Shown piece by piece: positions 55,837 to 64,000 of a stretch of 64,000 nt of DNA. The DNA is from Artemia franciscana. Taxonomy: Eukaryota; Arthropoda; Branchiopoda; Anostraca; Artemiidae. The notes under the pieces were generated by a model. The model did no database searches and was not told the origin of the DNA. It worked only from the letters and a program-made list of their open reading frames with translations. A program made the translations under genes and the position numbers. The number at the start of each line of letters is the position of its first letter. Position 1 is the stretch's first letter. The DNA lies in the NCBI RefSeq assembly GCF_032884065.1, contig NW_027062662.1, positions 2,114,052 to 2,178,051 on the forward strand. The letters run 5' to 3'.

Positions 55837-57887
55837 TAGTGTTGCAACTGATAAAATTCGTCACGGTAAAATTTAGTATTTTACGTATTTTACCGTAATT
55901 TTACGGACCGATATAAATTTTATATTGAATTATTTTGCATAATTTACTGATTTTACGTAATTTACGTATTTTACCTATTTTACTCGTAAATTACGTATTT
56001 TATATTTTACTGACAATTTCTTAGCACAAAAGCGCGAAGAGGCTTGCAGAAAAAGGTTTGGATATGAGTTTCTTTGTGTATAGCTGTATAGCCCAGTTTC
56101 AAAGGGCGTCTGTCTGACTTCAATCTCTTGTTATCACAACGATAAAGTGTATTATAGTACAAGTAAAAGTAATTTTAAATTGGTGAAACAAAATTATGTT
56201 AGTTCTGTGAGTTGTTAAAGACAGAAAGAACTACAAGCAGGATTGACATATGCCACACAAGAAAAAAATAATGATATTAAACAGCCGAGAAAAACTAGGG
56301 TAATCTCAGCCAGTGGACAAAAAAGAAGTGAAAATGACAGAAACAGATATTTCATGAGGGATTTCCGCCCTGCTGTCTTCAGTGCTAAAAAAAAGTAGGA
56401 AAACTCAACTTTTTAAGTAACTCTTAACAGAGTAGAAGAAAAATTGTATAAAACAAAACAAGCAACAATAAATGAAAGAACATTAACCAATCAGACTTAG
56501 CAAGAACTCTCTGCTTAGACATTGACTTAGCTTGTCCCCTGACCAAATGTTCATTAAAAGTGTGGACAAATGATCTTAATCTAAACTGAAGAAAAAAAGT
56601 TACTTGAATCCTTTAATTTTAGGTAACTGCAAATTAGGTTTATAGGAATATCTCCAGTATCTTTATTTAAAGCAAGGTCTCTATTTATGGATTTTTTTTT
56701 TTCATTACCTTCCTAAAAAAATGTGGGAGACCATTTGCTTCAGATATTAAAGTTGCCTCATCAAAAATAAGTAAATGATATGGATTTTCAATGACGTGGA
56801 GGACTAAAGCAGAATCAATATCCTCGGTTTCATTTTAAATTTCACATGCCAGAGAAATCTTATATTCATGCCGTCTTTCCCCCGAGAGCTGGCGTTTACC
56901 CCCCCCCCCTTCCACAGAAAAAAATCCCTTAGGGAATTCCCCCCTTCCCCATGGAAATCCCCCTATTCTACCCGGGATAATTCCAGATCTTCATTAGAAG
57001 GGAAACTGAAATTTCTACTCATCTGTTTAAGTCAGAGGCAATTGTACAGTATTATCTATAGTAAAGACCCATAAGGGTTCAAAGCGCTAATATTTGTTCA
57101 TTTGTTTTTTCCCCAGAAGCACTTCATGTGGAAGGGGTGGTCGAATAGACTTTGGAGGGGGCTCAGTCAATTGGAAATTGAAAGTTCCAGTGCTCTTTTC
57201 TAAAATTCAGCCTACTTTTCTGCAAATCGGTACCAAATGAGTTGTTGCTGACTAAAGTATTTTAACGAGATTCTTATTAGTTCAACGAACCTTGTGTTTC
57301 AGCAACTGTTTTGAAAGAATCTTCAGATAAAAACAGAATTAGTTCTAAAGGAGAAGCAAGGGAAGGTTGGGGGTAGAAATTCCTACACAATCCTCATGGC
57401 CGTATCCAGGACTATTTTTTTTGGGGGGGGAGGGAGGCTTTGGAACAGGTACAGTCACCTGAATAATAATTTGAATGAGAGGAGCTAGATTTTCAAGCAG
57501 ATATTGTTGAAAATGGTCTTAATGACTGAATGTTCTGCTATTATAATCCAGTGCTTGGTTACTAAAAGTCATCAAAGTGTTACCAACCACTCTCTTACTT
57601 GTATGCAAGGCACAAGATTACCAAAGGGATAAACTAGACCGTTAATTTACTTCATGAAACTCCAGATGAAAGGGTATTAACTTTTTTAAGCCTAAGACAA
57701 TCAGAATCATAAAAAATCAATTAAAAGCTGAAAGTGATGATTAAAAAGAAATGATCAACTGGTGTTGTAGTTACAGGGCAAATCTAAAATACTAATTTTA
57801 CCCTATATTTCCTAGGTAGTACCTTATTTTACTAATTTTACCAGTTTTACTTACCGAGTTTTATTTTACAATAATTTTACAACACTA
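55837..57887 (-). mobile_element. hAT-like element, degenerate, 2,051 bp
   Basis: The ends TAGTGTTG / CAACACTA are inverted (55837-55844 and 57880-57887). They are flanked by an 8-bp near-duplication, GACCTATC (55829-55836) and GACCTGTC (57888-57895), one mismatch. Eight-base target duplications are diagnostic for hAT. Both subterminal regions are rich in ttttac / gtaaaa motifs. Inside, the minus strand at 56702-56816 stays open and reads ENPYHLLIFDEATLISEANG, which could be a decayed hAT catalytic block (the family's FSL-IDE-TDIS). The rest of any transposase is unreadable. Confidence 0.7.
56702..56816 (-). pseudogene. Possible hAT transposase remnant
   Basis: About 38 open codons on the minus strand inside the hAT-like element (DSALVLHVIENPYHLLIF and onward). 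Similarity to hAT rests on the LLIFDEATLIS pattern alone. Confidence 0.4.
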
Positions 57888-58371
57888 GACCTGTCCCAGG
57901 ATAAAAATATACCATTGTGTTCTGACAGGGACTTGACTACTTATATATTTTGGACCAACGAGACACCATGGTTCATATTAATGCCAAGCAACTTTAGATG
58001 CTGTCAAATCTTTGGTAGATGATTCGCCCTGTCCGGATGGAGTTTGATCTCTCCTTATCTCTCCGGATGAAGTTTGATCTCCCATATTGAAAACATGCCA
58101 CCATGCCTTTTTTCACTGACTTATGTTCTTTAGATTTTTCGTTTTAATTTTGGATTCTAGATGTATAGCCAAAATATTTTTATTTTATTTATTCTCGCAA
58201 TTACAAATTTTAACATTATTATGTACTTGCAGATGTTTATTTCATTTACAAATAAAAGATAGAATGGTCTAAGAAAGGATTTCTTATATAATGTCGGACC
58301 CTGAAGGCCTTTACGTTATGTTGGTGGCGCCACGTGGTTCTCCTGGCTATCAACACATGTTACTGTGAAAC

Positions 58372-58560
58372 AGAGCAGTGCTGTCACTTACTTGAAGTAC
58401 TTTTACTTGAAGTACTACTTAAGTAAAATTTTCCATTACTTGTACTTGTACTTAAGTAAAAACTCTAGGGTGTACTTATTACTTGATACTTAAGTAAGAT
58501 TACGAAATACTTATTACTTAAGATACTTTTAATGTACTTGTTTTTCAAATACTTTACCTT
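58372..58560. repeat. ACTTAAGTA-rich array, possible end of another hAT element
   Basis: Begins cagtgctgtcacttacttga and contains many tacttgtacttaagtaaaa variants. A CAGTGCTGTC-type end with subterminal ACTTAAGTA motifs is typical of some hAT families, from memory. No matching right end was found in the next kilobases. Confidence 0.5.
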
Positions 58561-58569
58561 TGACAAGAA

Positions 58570-58860
58570 AATTATGTGTGTATGTGTGCTTAGGCAATGT
58601 ACAAGAAAACATCACCTTTAGATTTAGAGCAAACTCAGATACAACTTTTGTGTGTGTGTGCTTTGGCAATGTACAAGAAAACATCACCTTTGGATTTAGA
58701 GCAAACTCAGATACAACTTTTGTGTGTGTGTGCTTTGGCAATGTACAAGAAAACATCACCTTTGGATTTAGAGCAAACTCAGATACAGCTTTTGTGTGTG
58801 TGTGCTTTGGCAATGTACAAGAAAATATCACCCTTTAGATTTCGAGTAAACTCAAATATA
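58570..58860. repeat. 72-bp tandem repeat, four units
   Basis: The anchor ggcaatgtacaagaaaac recurs at 58593, 58665, 58737 and 58809, exactly 72 bp apart. Units differ by a few bases; the last has diverged. Because 72 is a multiple of three, open frames with a repeated 24-residue pattern appear in several frames on both strands. They are by-products of the array, not evidence of a protein. Confidence 0.95.
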
Positions 58861-59279
58861 GCTCCATGCCCTATTTTTGGATATGAAATAAGGTATTTGT
58901 TTTTGATGAAAAAAAAAGATAGTATGATTAACACTTGGTTTAATTTTTGTTTAAAAGTTATATAACAAAGAAAATTGAAATTATTTCACAGTTCACTGGT
59001 CGACAGTTAGCTAAAATCCTTTGTTTTGTGCTAAATGTTGCATACTTTAGTCCATTTGGGCTTATATTTCTGATATTAGTGTTTAAGTTTTGTCATCTCG
59101 TCAACTGAACCAGATTTCTACCATTTCATCATCTTCAGGACCATATTATTGGTAAGACAACTGAAGCTATGAATCTTTGCCAATCTAAATGTTGTCTGCA
59201 ATAAACAAGTCTAGGGAATTCTAGCTGGATCCAATGTAGTGGTATTTTGTCAAATTCGTTCCAGCAGACGAATCTGACT

Positions 59280-60760
59280 TCAGATTTGTCATTCCATTCA
59301 TAAGTTATAGGCCCTACTAAATTAAAGGAAAACTCAACTTTCTTAAGACTTGACACCCTCTCTCCCTCACCCTATTTGAGATAGGGTTCGTGATACCGGA
59401 ACTGGGTATGAGCCCTGATCTTAGGCATCTTTGGTCTAGTTTTCATTCGGATCCGTTACTCCATTTGCAAGTTATACTAAATTAAACAGAAAACTTAACT
59501 TTCAGGAATTAACACCCAATCCCCCTTGTTAAATTTGAGCTAGGGTCTTTATCTCAAAACTTGATATGTGTCATGGTCTTAGGCCTCTTTGGTTCAATTT
59601 TCATTCAGATCCATCACTCCAGTCGCAAGTTACTCTGAATTAAACAAAAACTGTTTTTAGCAGGTAAAGGCCTCACCCCCCTGTTTTATTTTAGCTAGGG
59701 TTTTCATCTTTCAACTTGATGTGTCTCATGATCCTTGGCCCAAAATCTGGCCATCAAAATCTCCATCCAAATCCAACCAGCGGTTCTCCCCCTATACATG
59801 ATTACACAGACGGACGGACAGGCAGACAAGCGGACGGATTTCGCAACGTCTTAGGTAGCCATGTTGGCTCATTGGATCCAAAAAAGGAAAACAATAGCAT
59901 ATCATCATCCAGGGATCATCACCTATTTGGATAGTGGCAAATATCCATCAAGATAGGTTTTTGAGATCTGTTTGTCTGTCCGCCCGTCTGTGCAATCGAG
60001 TATAGCAGGAGAACCACCAGTCAGATTTGTATTAAAATTGAACTATTTGGATTAAAATTGAGCTTAATTAGGGCAATGGGGCTTTTAGTGTTAAAAAAAT
60101 TGAGTTTTTCATTTAATTCACTGTAACTTGCAAATGGAGAGATGAATTTCGATGAAATTTTAATAAAGATGCCTAAGAGTATGATATGCATTGAGTTCTG
60201 GGATGGAGACCCAAGCTTAATTAAGGCGAGGGGGAGGGGGCTTTAAGTGCTTAAAAATATAAGTTTTTTGTTTGGCTCAGTTTAACTTGCGAATGAAGTA
60301 ATTGGATCTCAATGAAAGTCAAGCCAAAGATGCCAAAACCATAAGACACGTAATGTTTGGAGATGAAGACCCTAGCTTAATTAAGGGGAGGGGGCTTTAA
60401 GAGCTAAAAAAAGGTTGAGTTTTTCATTTAATTGAGTGTAACTTGCGAGAGATTGATGTATCTCAGTGAACATTAAACCAAAGGTGCCTAAGACCGTGAC
60501 AGGCATCAAGTTTTGAAATGAAAACCCTAGCTCAAATAGAACGAGCGGGAGTGGGTTTTAAGTGCTGAAAAAAGTCAAGCTTTTGGTTTAATTTAGAATA
60601 ACTTGCGAATGGAGCAACGGATCCAAATGAAAGCTAGACCAAAGATGACTAGGATCAGGGCTCATATTGAGCTCTGATATCACAAACCTTATCTAAAATA
60701 GGGAGAGGGGGAGGGGGTTTCAAGCATTAAGAAAGTCGAGTTTTCCTTCAGTTTAGTAGG
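59280..60760. repeat. Palindrome made of tandem repeats of about 150-170 bp
   Basis: Left arm units have aagttat/aagttac anchors at about 59303, 59473 and 59628. Right arm units, reverse complemented, have taacttgc anchors at about 60125, 60287, 60433 and 60602. The arms meet near 59935 around gacggacggacaggcagac / gtctgtccgcccgtctgtgc. Units share tgatatgtgtcatggtctta and ttcattcagatcc. No coding. Confidence 0.85.
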
Positions 60761-60899
60761 GCCTATATCTACTTCCACATTGGCTTGCCCAAAGCCTGGA
60801 AATAACCCTTTTCCAAAATAAGTCATATTGAAGCCAACCTTCAACCAAATATTCCATCCCCAGAGAAAAATTACTTTGTATGGCACTTGGTATTTACTA

Positions 60900-61950
60900 A
60901 GTGACATTTGGAAAAATTCGATCAGATCTCAATTAAATTTGATTCTTAGAAGGATATCATGTCTCAGAGCTCTTATTTTGAATTCCGATCGGATCAGGTG
61001 ACATTGGAGGGGGAAACCTAAAATCTTGGAAAATGCTTAGAGTGGAGGGATTGGGAAGAAACTTAGTGGGAAAAATAAGCACAAGTCTTAGATGCGTGAT
61101 TGACATAAACAGAACGAATTCTCTCCCCTTTGGGGAGTTGGGGGGAGGGTTAGTTCTGAAAAATTAGAAAAAATGAGGTATTTTTAACTTACGAAGGAGT
61201 AATCGGATATTGAATTTCGTCTGATGAAATTCCATATTCAGAAGGACCTCGTAATTTAGATCTCGTGTTTTAAATCCCGACCGGATCCAGTGTCATTGGG
61301 GGATTTGGGTGGGGGGGGGAATAAGTACAAGTCCTAGATACGTGATTGACATAACCGAAATGGATTCACTCTCTTTGAGGGAGTTGGAGGAGGTGTTAAT
61401 TCGGAAAAATTACAAAAATTGAGGTGTTTTTAACTTAAGAGCGGGTGACCGCTCGTGAGGCAAATTTGAATTTGATATTAAGACGGAACTCATGTCTCAG
61501 ATCTCTTATTTTAAACCCCAACCAGTTCTTGTGACATTGGGGGAGAGTTGGAGGAGGGAACCAGAAATCTTGGAAAACGCTTAGAGTGGAGAGATCGGGA
61601 TGAAACTTGGTGGGTAGAATAAGCAAATGTCTTAGATACGTGATTGACGAAACTGGACTGGATTCACTCTCTTTGGGGTAGTTAGGGGGGTCTAGTGCTT
61701 TGGCGAGTTCGGTGCTTCTGGACGTGCTAGGACAATGAAAATTGGTAGGCGTGTGAGAGACCTGGACAAATTGACTTGATAAAGTTGATTTCCCCGATTC
61801 AACCATCTGGGGGGGGGGGCTGAATGGAGAGGAAAAATTAGAAAATGAGGTATTTTTAACTTGCGAGTGGGCGATCGGATCTGAATGAATTTTGATATTC
61901 AAAAGGACCATGCGTCTCAGAGCTCTTAGTTTAAATGCCGACCGGCATTA
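60900..61950. repeat. Tandem units of about 240-290 bp, related to R1 interior
   Basis: The anchor gtgacattgg/gtgtcattgg recurs at 60998, 61290 and 61531, with a further unit partly present near 61870-61950. Shared phrases are aaatcttggaaaatgcttag, gatacgtgattgacataa and tgaggtatttttaactta. The reverse complement occurs at 47975-48430 inside an R1 copy, which links the two. Confidence 0.85.
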
Positions 61951-62089
61951 AGCCCATGATTTTTCTTTTAAATTAGTCTATTGATTCATATAATTTTGCT
62001 AGACCTCATACCATATAAGCTCTTGGCTCTTCCGACCTCGTCACAAGTGCCATATGAGCTCTTGGCTCTTGTTTTATTCCTTTTTTCTC

Positions 62090-62890
62090 AGAAGATTTTC
62101 GACTTAGTCTCATAGTTTTTGCCCCTTCATGGTGTGAAAATTACTGCGAGAAATAGACAGGTTGCAACTTCTGCCGTTTCGTCTTCTATTATATTTAAAT
62201 ATGTGCTTGCATCGTGCCTGCTTCCCCTTAAAAGTTCTGTTTCTTATGGTAATATTGGTTTGTCTTCTGTTGCATATGCAGACGACGTTCTTCTTGTTGC
62301 CTGGACTTGCCGTGGATTCCAATTTTACTATATTAACCAATGAACTATCTAAGATTGGACTGTCAGTTAATGCGTCTAAATGCGAGTTTATTTGTTTTAA
62401 TAGCCCTTATGCGGTCGCTCCATCCGTTGCTGGGACTGCAATTCTGCCATGTTCTTCTTAAGTTAGTTGCCTTGGTCTGAGTTTCGGTCCAATACTTTCC
62501 ACTACCTATTCATCCCTAGTGTATCAAGCCATGAAAAACCTACGCGTCGTTTACAGAAAAATATCCCCAAACAAAAGCCGTTACAACCGCAACGGTTTGT
62601 GTATGATTTATAACGCTTATTGCGCCCCTGTGCTTTTGTTTTTATCGGGCATGGCTCAACTGTTTCGTAAGACGAATCGCCATACTCTACGTGCAGCTTA
62701 TTTAAGATATTGCAAATTCCTCCTCCGGCTTCGTAGATGGCACCAAAACAGAAAAACAATTGCTCGATTTGGTTTAATAGATATGCCTTCTTGGATTCGG
62801 TCTTCCAGTGATGATTTATGTAAAAAGACTATCTACTTTATTCACGTTTACGACCCTCTGCAGCCTTTTTTCCATATTAATACTGGTTAA
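62090..62890 (+). mobile_element. Non-LTR retroelement RT C-terminal half
   Basis: Plus-strand frames read LPLHGVKITARNRQVATSAV, then LSSVAYADDVLLVAW (catalytic YADD, about 62269-62280). After a shift comes IGLSVNASKCEFICFNS, and from about 62471 a longer frame with VYRKISPNKSRYNRNG, YNAYCAPVLLFLSGMAQLF and RHTLRAAYLRYCKFLLRL, to a stop at 62888. The clade was not assigned; the C-terminus differs from LINE-A and from the CR1-like copies. The frameshifts make it inactive. Confidence 0.8.
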
Positions 62891-63239
62891 TTAGTCCACG
62901 TTGTCTTTTGTTAGTTCGAATTGTTTTTCTTGCTGTTTATCGTTTTTGTTTTTGTTTATTTACAATACTCCGTACTTTGTGTTTTTTTTATACTTTTACG
63001 GATAATAATGTTCTTCTTGGATTCGGTCTTCCAGTGATGATTTATGTAAAAAGACTATCTACTTTATTCACCTTTACGACCCTCTGCAGCCTTTTTTCCA
63101 TATTAATACTGGTTAATTAGTCCATGTTGTCTTTTGTTAGTTCGAATTGTTTTTCTTGCTGTTTATCGTTTTTGTTTTTGTTTATTTATAATACTCCGTA
63201 CTTTGTGTTTTTTTTATACTTTTACAGATAATAATGTTC
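62788..63239 (+). repeat. 226-bp tandem duplication of the retroelement 3' end
   Basis: The segment from ttcttggattcggtcttcca at 62788 recurs at 63014, offset 226. It covers the last 33 codons (SDDLCKKTIYFIHVYDPLQP and onward), the stop and the 3' untranslated part to ataataatgttc. The copies differ at only a few bases, so the event is young. Confidence 0.95.
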
Positions 63240-64000
63240 ATTCATTCATTCTGCAGTTTGACCAGCCGTATGGAATGCGTCTGAATCAGCGGGCTTGCTG
63301 CAGGCCTGCGATTTTATAATATACGTTTTTAGGGAGTTTTACGACCATCTGAATTGACTACACAGCATGCAGCTTGCTTGAGTGAAAACCAACCAAAGGA
63401 TATGGATGCCATGCATTTTCATAGCGCGTCTGAAATTCAACTTGAAAACTTGAGGCAGTTTCCTTGTAAAGGTGCCGAAGGCTAGAAATGTCATCAAAGT
63501 GTGAATCAAGACTTCATTTTCATACTCTTCTGTTCTTTCAGCACGCTGAGAGCCAGCGACCTTCAGCTAGCTGCCAAAAGTGTGGATTTTTGCTGCTCCT
63601 TTTTATATTGGGCTTTGATTTCTCTTATTAAAAAAGTCTGCAACTGACTCACTTGGCTCCTTACTTTTAAATTTGAGTCTTTTTGTTGCTAAGGTTTTTA
63701 CTTATTGAATCAGAGAATGAGCTACTTTATTACCTTTTATCTGTTTTAAAGCCAATCCAAAGTTTATTTCTCTATTTTCAATATTTTTCCACCATTCCGA
63801 TAAGTTTCAGAATAACCATGTATCTTTTCAAACGTGCCAGATTTGACTGAACACTAATCGCCAGAAGTTCAACTCTATGTGCACTGTATTAATCTTGTCA
63901 TGTGATCTGTCTGATCCAATCAGAAGTTTTTTGACTGCACTTAATTGTTTTGATAGTCTTTTTCTTTCAAGCCGTTGTGTTGAAAATAGGTTGAGATTAT
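63240..64000. other. Window end; no gene seen
   Basis: Starts with a cattcattcattctgcag tail after the duplicated retroelement end. Otherwise nothing was recognised on either strand. Confidence 0.5.

Noticed and set aside
58570..58860. CRISPR-like array
   Set aside because: The 72-bp units are contiguous with no unique spacers, and the sequence is eukaryotic.

Overview
This is a eukaryotic, AT-rich, very repeat-dense stretch. It looks like an invertebrate genome, most likely an arthropod and perhaps a crustacean. That guess rests on large introns filled with LINEs, a tRNA-derived SINE, a Helitron and DNA transposons; no species marker was identified. There is one 100-N assembly gap (2255-2354).

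Host gene. One host gene is recognisable: the 5' part of an ABCD4 orthologue (ABC transporter subfamily D member 4, lysosomal cobalamin export) on the minus strand. Five coding exons were reconstructed by hand: exon 1 at 43329-43458 (start ATG), exon 2 at 25807-25934, exon 3 at 19108-19247, exon 4 at 15139-15255 and exon 5 at 8970-9095. All have GT donors and AG acceptors, and their codon phases join without a break. They give about 213 N-terminal residues of a protein that is about 600 residues in the family. The remaining transmembrane part and the ATPase domain must lie beyond the left edge, in the gap, or unrecognised below 8970. None of these exons makes a long open frame, so they are easily missed.

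Introns (9-43 kb). They are packed with mobile-element remains. One LINE family (called LINE-A here) is present six times, always on the plus strand and so antisense to the gene. Other contents are a CR1/Jockey-like LINE (27.3-28.6 kb, minus), a LINE endonuclease fragment (24 kb), a Helitron with the tail of its helicase (33.5-34.8 kb), a foldback element carrying a hammerhead-ribozyme-like motif (31.5-31.9 kb), a SINE (9.9 kb), minisatellites and large inverted repeats. A 2.25-kb block at 1-2254 is repeated at 12661-14934; one copy stops exactly at the gap, so an assembly artefact is possible.

Upstream of the gene. Only 284 bp above the ABCD4 start codon sits a 3,860-bp DNA transposon (43743-47602). 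It has terminal inverted repeats, a GTA target-site duplication and two overlapping minus-strand reading frames (343 and 543 aa) that are one gene broken by a single-base frameshift. The protein carries XPG/FEN-nuclease-like motifs and a Cys-rich tail, which suggests the Academ superfamily.

Right side (47.6-64 kb). No host gene was recognised. It holds copies of an unclassified repeat family (R1), partly as an 800-bp-armed palindrome; foldback MITEs; a degenerate hAT-like element with 8-bp target duplications (55837-57887); a second SINE; a 72-bp tandem array; a palindrome made of tandem repeats (59.3-60.8 kb); and a LINE 3' end with a 226-bp tandem duplication (62.1-63.2 kb).
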